From Sternotherus odoratus (taxonomy: Eukaryota > Chordata > Testudines > Kinosternidae): a stretch of 64,000 bases of DNA. Location: assembly GCA_032164245.1 (NCBI GenBank), contig JAVMKO010000003.1:135521259-135585258 (forward strand), given 5' to 3'. A program made the position numbers and the translations under genes. The notes under the pieces are model-generated. The model saw only the letters and a list, made by a program, of their open reading frames with translations, was not told the origin of the DNA and searched no databases. Positions 1-36,390 of this stretch are shown piece by piece. Within the stretch, counting starts at the first letter, position 1, and every line of letters starts with the position of its first letter.

Positions 1-108
1 TTGTAACAAAATTCTTACTACTCATACATACAAATCCAGTGATTATACTAATCAGTGCAGTTCGCTATTACATGGACCTTGTGCGTTTCTAGAGTATTTT
101 CCTTCGCC

Positions 109-25403
<25,295 letters not shown>

Positions 25404-25560
25404 CCCCGCGCAACCCCCGGCCCGCCGGCTGACGGGGATGGAGGCGACCGAGGTGCGGCGGGGAGAGTCCCCGGCCCTAGTCCGGCCCCGCCCCGCCCCG
25501 CTCTACAGCCTCCTCCAATCACAGGAGAGGGGAGGGGCTTCTACGCCATCCTGGATCGTA
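25404..25560 (-). promoter_or_regulatory. FLVCR1: FLVCR1 CpG-island promoter with GC boxes and CCAAT box
   Basis: Upstream of the FLVCR1 ATG the sequence stays CpG-rich. It holds a run of overlapping GC boxes (about 25484-25500, ccccgccccgcc) and a CCAAT box at 25515-25519, roughly 110 bases from the ATG. No TATA box is evident. The island spans about 24770-25720, covering exon 1. This is typical of a broadly expressed gene; the transcription start itself cannot be placed. Confidence 0.65.
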
Positions 25561-25759
25561 CCTGTGGCGAGAGCAGGCCACGTGCTCTGCCCCCGGTGCC
25601 CGCGGGCGCTGTCCAGCCGCAGCGCCGGCCCGCCCGCTGGAGGGAGAAGGGCCGGGCCAGGGAGGTCGCAGGCGGGAGGCCGGGTCTGAGCCAGCGCCGG
25701 GGGGCTGGGAAGAGGGTGTCCCCCCCCCCCGTGGGGAAGCTGGGAGCCCGGCAGTGAAG

Positions 25760-28200
25760 CAGGATACGGCCCTCTCAGTGGCCCTGCGCCCCACAGGACG
25801 AGGGGGAGGATTCAGCTGCCCTACCTTGGCAGCAAGGCTCCCCAAAGAGAGTAGCCCCTCCCTGCATGCTATGGGCCTCTGTCCCATAGGGACGATGGAA
25901 GTGAAAGGGAGAGGATCCAGCCCATCTCTCTCACACACACACACACTGGCCACTTCTCTAGAGGGAGCCAGAGCCCAGAAAATGTGGGGAGAGGAACCAG
26001 GGGCCTTTCCCTGCTGAACACCCTCTGCATTGGGGAAGCCAGAGCCCAGACAGATGGGGGAAAGTGTCAACCCCTTTTGCCTGCCGGCAGAGCTACTGTC
26101 CAGGACAGACCATGCTCAGGAGAAGGTGGGAGATGCACTTCAGCACCGACTGACTAGGAGTTTGGCCCACAGGCTCTCTCAACCTCCCTGCCCCACGGAG
26201 GAAGATCCCAGTAGTGATGGAGAGGCTCTAGCACTTTTGACCCTGCATCAGGGGAGACAGGTTCAGGTTCTACCCTGCTGCCCTCTTACTCCCCTTGGGA
26301 AACTAGAGCCCCAAAGATGACACTATAGTATACACTGAGGCAGAGCTCAGCTAGAGAGATGTAGGATAGTTCTGCCAGATAATCTCCCCAAGACACAGAG
26401 CCAGAGTCCAAAAAGCAAGGAACCAGCACCTGTTATCTTATAGCACCCTTCCCTGCAGGAGGAGACAGCCCCACTCCCTCACACTAGTATTGTTAATCCC
26501 AGACATTCAAAAACCCAGAGTCAGGGCTCATCTACGTGGTGCCACACTAATTAGGTTGTAAATTCCAATGTGTACTAGCCCAGGTGGACCGTGCTGGCAT
26601 GCACTGAACATTCCCTACTGCATGTTAACATAGTACTGTTTGAAACAGGATTACATTAATGTGCACCACAGAACTTTCATTGTGCACCAGCAGGGTCCGC
26701 ATGGCTCTGTTAGTGCCCAACATGCTGGTGTGCATTAGGATTTATATCCCTCCCAGCTATGCGTAGAGCCCTGCGGCGATAAAAAATAATTTGGCTCCAC
26801 ATATGAGATCATTAACGTGTATCTGACCTGCGATCTGCACTCCACTTTTTATATATATCCGTACTAGCACCCTATCTCATAATCTCACTGTTAGAGCCCT
26901 GCACGGATCCAAAAATTTGGATCAGCAAAGATGGTAAACAATACATCCACAGATGCAGCTATCTGCAGATATAAAGTGGGTATCCACAGATTTGCAAAGT
27001 TCTACCTATGTGGACTAATGCACCATATAGACAAGCCCTCAGAAGAATTTTTTTTTCAAAAGCCTTAAGCAAGAAGTTTCCCATCCCCAAAGTGTATGTA
27101 ACAATTTTGCATTCAGAATACAACCTTAAACTCTGCCATTGCATGGTCCCAAGCTCAAGATGTGAAAGGAGGATGGTTTTGCGTTGGGCTAGCAACCCAC
27201 CATGTAAAAAACGAATGCTACAGAAACGTCAACCAAATCTTCAGCAAATGGAGAAGAATGGTTGGCGCCTTATGCTCCACCAGGAGTGAAGAGGATAAGA
27301 ATACAACCTTAACAACACACATGCAGGCCACTGTGCTGGCTGCTAGAGCAGGATGCTGCTTACTTCTCTATACCTTGGTAGAGCTATCCTTCTCCATTCC
27401 TCTCCCTTCTCTTGTCTCCCTCTTTGCCTTCATTCACATTCTCCTTCCATGTTCCCAGACAGGACTGTCCCACACCTGGCCTCTCTATTCACCAGGCCTC
27501 AGACTTTTCTTCATTTTACACTGTTTTTACAGATTTTTCCTTGTTTGCCACTCCTTTTCCCTACACCCCCTTTCTGTGTCCCCCATGTATCTGTAACTGC
27601 CAAGCCAGTCCCAACATCCTAAATTTCTGCCTCAATTCAGTCTCTTCCCCCTCCCCACAGTCACTGCCATCTTCCTTGAGGGCAAGGAGACTTCACTGTA
27701 ACTGAAAACTATGGAAGTTGGTGGCCATCGTCAATTTCCCCATGCAAAGGTAAATGGTGTCCATTTTGACTGAGGGCCTCTTGGCTTTAGCCCTAGTGGA
27801 ACAAGTAGGAAATAGTAGCCATTTTTAATAAGGAAAAGTTCACAAGTTTGATGACAGATAAACGGGAAATTTTAAAAATATGTAAAGCTGCCACACATCG
27901 TCATGGCAAATCCCAAAGAGATGCAGCCTCCTTGCAGATTGAATGCCACCCATATTGATCTCTAGCTCCCGCCTTAAGGAAAACAGACTGGATATTCAGT
28001 TTATGTCCATCATTGACAATGCTTCAGCAACCTTGTCACAGGGCTCCTGACCTACACCTGGAGCTAGAGCACAGGAGGAAGGAGGAAAAAGTCAACTTCT
28101 TCACCTTCCAAAGAACTCTCTTGAACAGGGAGAGCCATCTGCCCTGCTAGTGACACAAAAAAAGTGACAATTTAGCCAGAGCCTGCTGGAACCATGATGG
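25760..28200. other. Intergenic region between FLVCR1 and SPATA45
   Basis: Apart from the repeat at 26530-26760, no supported gene. Open frames at 27150-27700 lie in a C/T-rich stretch without splice or protein-family support. Confidence 0.6.
26530..26760. repeat. MITE-like repeat, copy 1
   Basis: ctactgcatgttaaca, tttgaaacaggattacatta and a mirrored atgctggtgtgcattagg are shared with the repeat at 58640-58805. Confidence 0.5.
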
Positions 28201-28212
28201 AACGTTCTGGAG

Positions 28213-28601
28213 CAGGGGTGGCCAACCTGAGCCTGAGGAGGAGCCAGGGTTTACCAATGTACATTGCTAAAGAGCCACAGGAATACATCAACAGCCCCTC
28301 ATCAGCTCCCCACCAGACTCCCAGCACCTCCCACCCACCAGCAGCCCCACTGATCAGCACCTCCCCCGTTTCATGGCGTGCAGGAAGCTCGGGGGGAGGG
28401 AGGAGGAGCGAGGGTACTGTAGGCTCAGGGGTAGGAAGGGGTGGAATGGGGGCAGGGCCAGTGACAGAGCCAGGGGTTGGGCAGTGAGCACCCCCCAGCA
28501 CATTGGAAAGTTGGTGCCTGTAGCTCCAGCCTTGGAGTCGCTGCCTATACAAGGAGCCGCATAGTAACTTCTGAAGAGCTCCATGTGGCTCTGGAGCCAT
28601 G
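28213..28601. mobile_element. hAT-type element with deleted right terminus
   Basis: Left end CAGGGGTGGCCAACCTGAGC. The right end stops within ggctctggagccatg, having lost the matching terminal repeat. Near-duplicate flanks TTCTGGAG (28205-28212) and TTCTAGAG (28602-28609) suggest an 8-bp target duplication, so the loss was internal. Intergenic between FLVCR1 and SPATA45. Confidence 0.7.
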
Positions 28602-28619
28602 TTCTAGAGACATTGTTCG

Positions 28620-30352
28620 CTCCAGTCCCTGTTGCAGGGTCTTCAGAGAATCCTCCATGTGCACGTCTAGCCTAGGAAAGAGAGTTTCTAAGGAGAATCC
28701 TCATATTGAACATTTGTAAAGCTGTTAATTCCTGTCTAGTAGATGCTAAGTGGTGTTTATAAAAGTGTTAATTCAAACATATTAGCTAATGTTTTAAAAC
28801 CCACTCCTTTTTTCCTAGTCTAAACAGGGCCTATATGGGCTGTGCATGGATGATTGACAAAAGTCTGGGGAATGTTGCCTACAACCCCAATATAACCTCA
28901 GCAGAAGCAGCACTGCATCCTCAGTGCTATACTAATGCTCTTGGCTGCACTTACCCCTGCCTGTGAGGTGTGGTTCTTGGATCTGTACTCACTGACCTTC
29001 TGACCCCATCCCCTCTCCATGCTGTGCATTGCCCCACAGAGCACAAGACTGGATAATGCAAGGCACATGGACTCCGCTGCTGCCTACCTGTATCCTAGCT
29101 CTGGCTCAGGTTAGTGAAATTCGCTGGCCTTTATTGGAGTTACAGGATTTGTAGCTGCCATGCAGAAGTGAGAAATGCTTGTCCTACCTGGTAATTTATT
29201 TTAAGGCATAGATAGGAGACATCAGTTGTGATGGAACCATGGCCAGTTGAATTGTCAGTTGCTAGGCAATATGGATCTTCACCAACTGCCCTTTGTTCCA
29301 AAGTCCTTGGGCAAACATTCCTTCTTTTTTTCCCCTCTCTCTACCACTGAAATTTGGCTTGGGCATCATACACATAGATCCCCCTCCCCAGAAAATACAG
29401 CACTGCGAGGCTCAGGTGTGTAGTGTTTTTATATTGATAAGATATTTTTCTTATAAAAGACTTTCACTTCCAGCCCCCCTATTATTATTTATTTGTATTG
29501 TGTTAGCACCTAGGAGCTCCAGTCCTGGACCAGGATGCTAGTGGAGAAGGCACTATACAAACTCGGACTTTAAAAACAGACCCTACCCCAATGAGTTTAG
29601 GGGAAAGATAGATATTTAAAAAAAAATCAGTCTTGAGTGCTGTTAGAAATATTAGATCAGCTTTTTGGAGAGATCACAGAAGCCATTTTAAATCAAATAA
29701 TATTCTGTAAACTGCCTTTGAGCTATTTAGATGTGTCTAATAGTAACATTCTGTTTTAGTTAAGAAACGATGTTCTTTGCAACAAATGTTATTTTATGCA
29801 CTGGCAGTTTTGACAAGATCAGGGGATTGGAGTGTTGTTTTTTTGGCACTATTTAAATTTAGGTAATTATTACAGCTAGAATAATTCTATGAATATATAC
29901 TGCATTAAAAAAGTTAACCCTCTGGCTACATTTGCTTTTCCAAAATACTTTAGCAAAAAAGTTCTGGCATAGATGTTTTCTGACTCCATGACTTTTTAGT
30001 GAATACTGGAGAATATCCAGAGGAAGGAAATTATGAATTCATAGAAAACAGGTATGCATCAAAACCTTTTAAAGACTATGTTCATCCAGTCATGCAGCAT
30101 AAAAAAACCCAACATGTGACCTGTGTCCAATCAGTCCTTAAATATTTTTTAAATATTAAATATAAGTTGCTTGTAAATAAGCTAGAAGCCAAAACATTTT
30201 TAATGTTAAGATTTTCTCAAATGTATTCAATGATTAAGCTGCCCAACCATTCAGAAGTGGCAAAATTAACTAAATAAATGATTCAATGCTAATGATTTGT
30301 CCAGCTCAGAGTATTCTCTGTTTACATGAGGATTCGTTTGCTTTTTTACTAG
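28620..30352. other. Upstream flank of SPATA45
   Basis: Should contain the SPATA45 promoter and possibly a non-coding first exon, but no clear promoter motif or donor site can be chosen. The open frame at 29999-30277 has no family resemblance. Confidence 0.5.
29465..29600 (+). repeat. Amniote interspersed repeat (SINE/LINE 3'-end-like)
   Basis: Carries tattatttatttgtattgt, gcacctaggagctccagtcc, ccaggatgctag and cactatacaaactcggac, a widespread amniote repeat phrase. Related phrases occur near 8920-8990. Confidence 0.5.
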
Positions 30353-30389
30353 GAATTCTGCTTATAAGAAAGACACGCGCCTCGATACA

Positions 30390-30630
30390 ATGGGTGACGC
30401 AGAGAAAAAGCGCCTGATTGAACTGAACATGGCAAGGGAGTCCCTGTGTATGGTGGAAGGAAAAAATGATTCAACCTGGCTCAGACCTCAGAGGAGACAC
30501 TTCCCTCAAAGTAATCAAAGTTCACTAGAGAACTTCAGAGAGAAAGAGCCTCAGCTTGACACTGGCAGGAGCTCCTGGACAACACTCACTCCTCTTCACC
30601 ACAAGGGGAGGAGGCACTTTCCAGAAAAAA
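30390..30630 (+). CDS. SPATA45: SPATA45 coding exon A
   Basis: The exon probably begins at 30353 after a TTTTTTACTAG acceptor; the ATG at 30390 opens MGDAEKKRLIEL. It ends after RRHFPEK plus one base of the next codon at a GTAAGT donor. The 37 bases before the ATG are open in the same frame. Confidence 0.87.
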
Positions 30631-33600
30631 GTAAGTTATATGCATTACAGAAAAGAAATGCCTGGGGCCAAAGTCATCTCTGGTGTCGCTCCATTGACCT
30701 CAGTGAACTTAGACCAGAGAGTAATTTGGCCCACTATGGCCAATAGAATATGAGGTTATAGGATAAATGTTTTCAGCTACCACACGGGTACAGGTTGAAC
30801 CTCCCTAATCTGGCACTCTCTGGTCCAGCAACATTATTGGTCCGTGATAGGCACTGACTCCATGGGTGCTCCGGAGCTGGGTGCGGAGCATCCACCGGCA
30901 CCAAACTCCCCCCTCTGCCCCCTTCCCGTGCATCGGCGGTCCTGTGCTTACAAACTCCTCCTCCTCCCTCCCAGCACTTCCAGAGCACCGCAAACAGCCG
31001 ATTCGCGGCATTCAATCTGTGGGAGGGAGGGGGAGGACCTGGGGCTGGCCTCTGAGCAGGGGGCCACACTGGGCACAAAGTCTGGGGGTGCTGCAGCACC
31101 CCCCACTCCCCTGCTTCCTGGCAGTCTGTATTGACCTCCATGGTTCGGCAAATTCTCTGGTTCAGCACCAGCCAGGTCCCAAGGCCAAGACTAGAGAGGT
31201 TCAACCTGTATAATTACGCTGACTGAAATGGAGTTGCTTCTTATTTACATCAGCATGAGATGAGAATCCAGCCCAATAAGTTTATTTCAGAGCAGGAGGC
31301 TGTAATCCAATGAGAAACTTTATTACATAGTTTTATTTATAGGATATCATAAGCCCTGGGATTTCCACAGCACTTCATTGGCTTTTGTTTTGTTTTTTTA
31401 AGGCCACAGTAAGGTGACCAGATGTCCTGATTTTATGGAGACAGTCCAATATTCAGGGCTGTGTCTTATATAGGTGCCTATTTCCCCCATGCCATCCTGA
31501 TTTTTCACACTTCTTGTCTGGCCCTCCAAAGCCACCAGGTTTAAATTCAAGCTGTGCTTTTGAAAAAGCAAAGCTGCTTACCGTCTTTGGGCTAAATTCT
31601 GCCTTGGCTTGCAGGGGTGTCAGTCAGACACCAGAATCTGGCAGGGGCACTGGAACAATTTGTATAGTGGGGGTGCTGAGAGCCATTGGACTAAAGTGTA
31701 AACCTTGTATAGCGTGGAAACCACTACAAGCTAGGGGGTGCTGCATTCCCCCCTTCCCTCCACACTCCAAGTTCCAGCACCCACAGAATCTAGCCCTGCA
31801 TGTGTAAACAGTGTAATACTTGGTTTTTCTGTAGGACCTACCAAGAACTCAAAGCATTTTACAAATATGAGTGAAATAATCTTCACAACACCCCAGTGTG
31901 CAGAGGTGATATTGTGGGTGTTCTCTCCTCATGCCACCCCCAAGATGGAAGTACTTCAGTGGCTGGTGAATTGATTTTAGTTCACTGCTACACTACGTAC
32001 AGTAACTTGATGAAGTGCTTTGAGATTCTTTGGGATGAAATGGGTGTTGTTCCATAAATGACCACACCACACGTAATATTTTTCTTTTCTGGGATGGAGG
32101 AGAACAAAACCTATTACTTATTCATGACCCGTACATTTCATTAACACAAGGTTGAGATTGTCTGACAGAGCCTCATACCCTTCTTGAACAATCAAGGGCA
32201 CCTCTACTCAAACCTCTGAAAACTAGGAAATAAAGAGGCATGGTATACACCAACCCCACCCCCAATCTTATCTCTGTCTTCAAGCAATGCCCCTACACAC
32301 CAGTAACATGCACACTAGCACTCTACCCTTACAGGCGCTCAAGAACCCTTTAGGAACAGCACTATACAACAGAGTACTATACAACAGAGCCTAACACCTT
32401 TTGTTAAGGCAAACTCAAGTTAGGTCTGGTTTAGCAAACAGAAGTTCCCTACAATTGGTCTATACCCAAATACTAAGTCTGCTTCACACAGATGACCCCA
32501 GACTTGCAAAATGTTACTATCAGTTCACCCTTGCTTAAGGATTCCTTCTGAGAAATTGCCTTCGCTTACCCCTCACTAAGCCCCAGAGACTGTGGTCATG
32601 CACGCCACCACACTGCTGACAATCTCCATGGCAAGCGGACATTTTGTGCACTTCTACTAATACAACCTACACAACTCAGCACTGAAATGATGCAGGCTTG
32701 ATCCTTCAAGGTACATGTACAGGGTAGAAGGTACTCCTCATATCACAGTGACAGCTCTGGCAACCTGCTCCAACTTATCTTTCTGCCATTCAGTACAGCT
32801 ACAGCTAACAGTGAATGGCAGTTGGAGTGCATGCAGATAAATGATGTAGTGAAAATCTGTGGAAGACAAGACAATGGCACATTTTTTTAGTCATTCCACA
32901 TGTCTACTATTGCCAGATCAGGAACAAGAGCTGGAGTGATAACACCACTTCAAGATAAGTTATCTAATACTATATATTCTGCTTTCATTTGCTCATTAGT
33001 CAGGCAGTTCTTATTAACACTAGTCAGCTACAGCCACTGAGACTAGAATTTATGGTCTCCTAGTTCTTAGTTTAGGGCACTTTCTCCAAGGACAAGTGGA
33101 TTTTATGGGGGACAATATGGATCCTCCTGCTCCTTTTGTCTGTGTCCCATCTGGCGGTTCAGGTGTGTGTGAGGCTCTTGTTTCAGAACAAGAGAGGACG
33201 CTTAATTGGAGTTAGGAGCATGTGAAGTGCATAGGGTTTGAAGGGAAAGAGCTGAACAAGTTCCAGCAGGGCCGGCGACAGGGAGGTACTACGGGTAGAG
33301 CTGTACCGGGCCCCGGACTTTAGGGGGCCCGCGGTACACAGCAGTACCCGTAGTCATCCGCCCTTGTCGCTGGGCCTGGAGAGCGGGGAAGGGGCGGGGA
33401 CACGGCGCGGCTCTCCTCCGGAGCGGACGAGCGCGCGTGTCCCCGGCAGGAGCAGTGAGCCCGGCCGGCGGCAGTGGCGCAGTCCGGGGGAGAAAGTGCG
33501 GGGAGGGGGAACAGCAAGGGCGGCTCGCGCCGCAGGACCCCGCACTGCCGCCAACCGCTGTCAGCTGGGGGGGGGGGGGGAGCGCCGGCTGGGCTGCGGG

Positions 33601-34148
33601 GGGGGGGGGCGGCTGGGCTGGGCCCCCCCCCCAGCCGCTGTCAGCTGGGGGGGGGGGGGAAGTGCAAATTTCTGTCGCCGGCCCCGAGTTCCAGCGTACA
33701 TGTTCAAGCAGTCTTTTTTCCCCACAATGGTTACAAGTTGGCCACATTCCAATGGATTTTCACTGGGACAGCAAAAGGCACCTCTAAACCTCAGAACTAG
33801 CCCTCAGTAAAATGTCAAGTTCCTGTTCCAAACCACAGAAGTATTAGAGATGCTTGGGGGGAAAAAAATAACAATTTTAAAACAACCTATTTTTTGCTGA
33901 ACTGTTTTTGCTCAAGCTTGAAAAATCCCAAACAACTGACTCTCAATCAAAGACCAAACGCTGAAATGTTAACTCCAGACAGTTCACGTTTGCTAGAGCT
34001 ATAAAGCAACTGAAACAGGGCAACCTTATACATTCTGTTACTGCTCCTCCTCCTGTAATATAAACATATGTTACTGAAAGAGGAATTGGTTTTCATAACT
34101 ATTTTCAAACTTTACTTTTATCTTGCAGATAATGCCATTTTTGGATGA
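30390..34148 (+). CDS. SPATA45: SPATA45 (C1orf227-like), small spermatogenesis-associated protein
   Basis: Two coding exons, 30390-30630 and 34129-34148, join at a GTAAGT donor and CTTGCAG acceptor into 261 bases, 86 residues plus stop. The protein carries the features I recall for SPATA45: RESLCMVE near the start, two RRHFP repeats, GRSSWTTL in the middle, and the ending NNAIFG. No catalytic domain, signal peptide or membrane segment is visible; the family's molecular function is unknown and expression is reported mainly in testis. It lies between FLVCR1 and TATDN3, as in human. The N-terminus is about a dozen residues shorter than the human protein as I remember it. The frame stays open upstream to the acceptor at 30352, so a further 5' exon could extend it. 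Confidence 0.88.
30791..31208. mobile_element. TcMar-type MITE with TA target duplication
   Basis: Perfect inverted ends CAGGTTGAACCTC and GAGGTTCAACCTG, with TA at 30789-30790 and 31209-31210. The interior has ctccatgggtgctcc, a phrase shared with the right end of the hAT at 44154, so a second element may be nested inside. SPATA45 intron. Confidence 0.85.
31411..31525. mobile_element. Degraded TcMar-like MITE, same family as 56015
   Basis: aaggtgaccagatgtcctgattttat at the left and a damaged inverse at the right parallel the element at 56015-56136. Confidence 0.6.
31530..33258. other. SPATA45 intron, mostly unique sequence
   Basis: No coding or mobile feature recognised between the MITE at 31411 and the hAT at 33267. 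Confidence 0.55.
33267..33686. mobile_element. hAT element of the same family as 3960-5030, opposite orientation
   Basis: Ends CAGGGCCGGCGACA and CGGGGCCGGCGACA are inverted; AGTTCCAG duplicates at 33259-33266 and 33687-33694. The hairpin near the left end (tactacggg to cccgtagtca, 33287-33356) matches the one at the right end of the 3960 element. Contains three long G or C runs. In the SPATA45 intron. Confidence 0.88.
33560..33661. repeat. G/C homopolymer cluster
   Basis: Three runs of ten or more G and one of ten C, with gctgtcagctggggg occurring twice about 80 bases apart, inside the hAT at 33267. Strong G-quadruplex potential; run lengths are likely unreliable in the assembly. Confidence 0.8.
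34129..34148 (+). CDS. SPATA45: SPATA45 terminal coding exon
   Basis: Only 20 coding bases after a pyrimidine-rich tract and TTGCAG. It completes NNAIFG and TGA. The match to the conserved C-terminal hexapeptide is the reason for choosing this acceptor 3.5 kb downstream. Confidence 0.85.
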
Positions 34149-34505
34149 AGAACCACTTGAAAGCTGACATCTCGTTTGAGCTCAGGACATTTCACAAAAT
34201 AAGGAGAAACCCAAATACTACAGGGATGCTTTTAAAATAAGTTTGGATATCTAACACTGCTAGCTAAGTTGTTTCAACAGTAGCTCAGTTCCCAATTAAA
34301 CTCGTACTTCAATGTACATTTTAAAAACAACATAATGCACTTTTCTTTCTCTTCATGAAACTTGAATCTCAGGACAATACTCAGAAATGAACAAAAGTTG
34401 ACTAACTGGAACTGTGTCTCAGACTGTAAAATTTTGACCATGAAAACTACTGTTTATTTCTAAACTGAATTAAAATAATAACTTTTATGCATGTTGTGCA
34501 GATAA

Positions 34506-34511
34506 AATAAA
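34506..34511 (+). terminator. Candidate SPATA45 polyadenylation signal AATAAA
   Basis: First clear AATAAA after the SPATA45 stop, 358 bases downstream. Position fits a short 3' UTR; use is not shown. Confidence 0.4.
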
Positions 34512-35164
34512 CTGGAAATCCTATGTGCATTTCAAGCTCTACCTTTCATTAGAAGTTAACATTTTAAAATTAATTTCTACAGCACATTAGTCCAAATTTA
34601 ACTCCCCGTTACAGTTTTCAGTGCACAGGATGCTCTCATATAGCACAGGAAAAATCTAAGCAGCAAAAATGCATTGCTCCCTCTATCGCTCCCTCTATCG
34701 CCAAGTGATTTTTTTAAAATTTAACAACAAATTTGGGCAACATAATAGCTTTAAAACAAAACCCCTGAAATTTCATATTAGGTAAACATTTTTTTTCTCA
34801 TGCTTATTTTAAAAAAAAGTGACAAAAATGTAGTGAAGAGCCAAAGAATTTGTACAATCCTGGACTAAGGGTGTGTGGGGAACAGATGACTGACTGATGT
34901 AACCCTTCCTCTTCCTCCCATTCCCTCCCTAATCAGGACATTAATTGCCCAGCCCCCACACTACTCATCTGGTCACTGACACTTCCCACCTCCTATGGAG
35001 GGGTGTTTGGAGCATAAGTCATTGAATTGGGGGGAGTGGGCAAGTGTTGGGGGTCGAGGCAATTGTCTGATCCATGAGGTGTAGAGCGAGGTAATCACTG
35101 TGGTGGGGGAGGGAAATTGTCAGCCAATTATCTCTGAAACTACTTAGTTCATATGAAGCACAGG

Positions 35165-35335
35165 TCATCCATAGATAAGTATCATTATCCCATTTTACAA
35201 ATTCGGAAATGGAGATACAGAAACATGAAGTGACTTGCCCCAGGTCACCCAACTTGTCAATGGCAGGGCTGGGAATAGCACTGAGCTCTCCTCCCAGTCC
35301 ACTGCCAGAGTCACTAGACTGCACTGCCTCCAAAA
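35165..35335 (+). repeat. MIR/CORE-type SINE
   Basis: Contains tatcattatcccattttac, then gaagtgacttgccccaggtc, then cagggctgggaatagcac and tagactgcactgcctcc, in the order of the MIR consensus from its core to its 3' part. No target duplication seen. Confidence 0.75.
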
Positions 35336-36044
35336 GGCATGTACTGTAAAAATACTGCCGTCTTCTGACTGACCCAGTGATCTACCCGCAGCTTGGGGGA
35401 AGCATCTACGTTACAGTGGTACAGCTACAGAGTAGATGTGGCCTGGTACAAAAACTGATGGGAGGTCAGAAATTAAGCCCATTGCATTTTCTTATCAACA
35501 CTAATTGGCAAACAATGGTTTCTGAAAGCAACCCTCTGTGGCTCTGGAAAGCACCAGCTAGGGGGGAATGCTGTGGTCTCAATATGATGAAAAAGTTTGG
35601 CTCGAGTAGTAGAGAGAAGTGCAGCATTATAAGACTAAGATGTTAGAGTTCTGGTTCAGAAGCTTCCTCTTTAAATACTAGTGGAAATTAGCATTGATGG
35701 AAATTGTTATCTATGTAAAAGGCATGGAAAGTTGCAGTCTTGTTGCTCTCTTATTTTCCATCAGTCTGTTCTCAAATTATTAATCGTAACTGCTTTTCAC
35801 CTCATCAACTGTAAAATAGCCTGCCTATATAAATATAATAGGTAAAACTTCAATGGGCTTTTATTCTTTAAGATGTCATTTTGATAATACAAAAATTCCA
35901 CATTTACCCGTGATATCATCATACGTAGTATGAAATATGTATATGTACACTGTAAAAAAAAGTAATATAAAATAAAGGCCAAAACCACAAACTACAGAGC
36001 AGATGCAGCTGAAGAAGTAGGTTTTTGTTACCTACGAAAGCTTA

Positions 36045-36155
36045 TCCTATATAATAAAAGACTAGAGAAGTGTGTGTGAAGCCGTCATGCGCAGTAGAGC
36101 CGGCCCAGACAAACGGCATGCTGGGAGGTGTAGTTCGGCAGCACAACATGGCTAG
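36045..36155 (+). mobile_element. Minimal non-autonomous Helitron (111 bp)
   Basis: Starts TCCTATATAATAAAAGA, the 5' end I recall for HeliBat-type Helitrons, and ends CTAG. It is flanked by A and T, as expected for rolling-circle insertion. A short TGCTG...CAGCA hairpin ends about 8 bases before CTAG. It splits a copy of the cgaaagctta/ttagtctttaaggtg repeat, which proves a real insertion. Confidence 0.75.
36116..36136 (-). promoter_or_regulatory. ZNF143/THAP11-type motif inside the Helitron
   Basis: On the minus strand this reads GAACTACACCTCCCAGCATGC, matching the known ACTACAnnTCCCAGCATGC consensus for ZNF143/THAP11 at all fixed positions. It lies 110 bases beyond the stop of TATDN3-like copy A. 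Whether it is bound is unknown. Confidence 0.5.
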
Positions 36156-36224
36156 TTAGTCTTTAAGGTGCCACCGGACTCCCTGTTTTTTTCAAGAGCA
36201 GACCTGTGTTGCAGATGCTCCCTT

Positions 36225-36230
36225 TTTATT
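36225..36230 (-). terminator. Polyadenylation signal AATAAA of the TATDN3-like copy A
   Basis: TTTATT on the plus strand reads AATAAA on the gene strand only 16 bases after the TGA. If used, the 3' UTR would be unusually short, about 30-50 bases. Confidence 0.5.
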
Positions 36231-36246
36231 GTTGTTTGGCAAATGT

Positions 36247-36390
36247 TCATTCTTTCACCCGCTGGTGAACTCTGGGGAACAGCTTCAGGGCATTACATGT
36301 TGTTACTTCACAGACGGTTTCTACTGATACCCCTTTCACTGCAGCAATGTACTGACAAGAAATCCTGATCTGCTCTGGTTCATTTCTCTC
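36247..36390 (-). CDS. TATDN3-like copy A, exon 10 and stop
   Basis: 144 bases including TGA at 36247-36249. Begins [20 protein letters not shown] and continues through [12 protein letters not shown] to a basic end. Same coding length as the last exon of copy B. Confidence 0.92.
   Translation of the reverse strand, partial: ERNEPEQIRISCQYIAAVKGVSVETVCEVTTCNALKLFPRVHQRVKE

Larger units (their letters stand above)
36003..36190. repeat. Older interspersed repeat split by the Helitron
   Basis: Left piece ctgaagaagtag to cgaaagctta (36009-36044) and right piece ttagtctttaaggtgccacc (from 36156) are the two halves of one arm of the palindromic repeat family seen at 23629-23856. Confidence 0.7.

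Noticed and set aside
29999..30277. 92-codon frame upstream of SPATA45 considered as its first exon
   Set aside because: No donor connects it in phase to the acceptor at 30352, and the sequence has no resemblance to SPATA45.
33289..33810. Long frames around 33.3-33.8 kb on both strands
   Set aside because: Same reason: interior of the hAT at 33267 with long G and C runs.
36247..36390. Copy A considered as a processed pseudogene of TATDN3
   Set aside because: It has introns at every homologous position, with correct splice sites and no frame damage.
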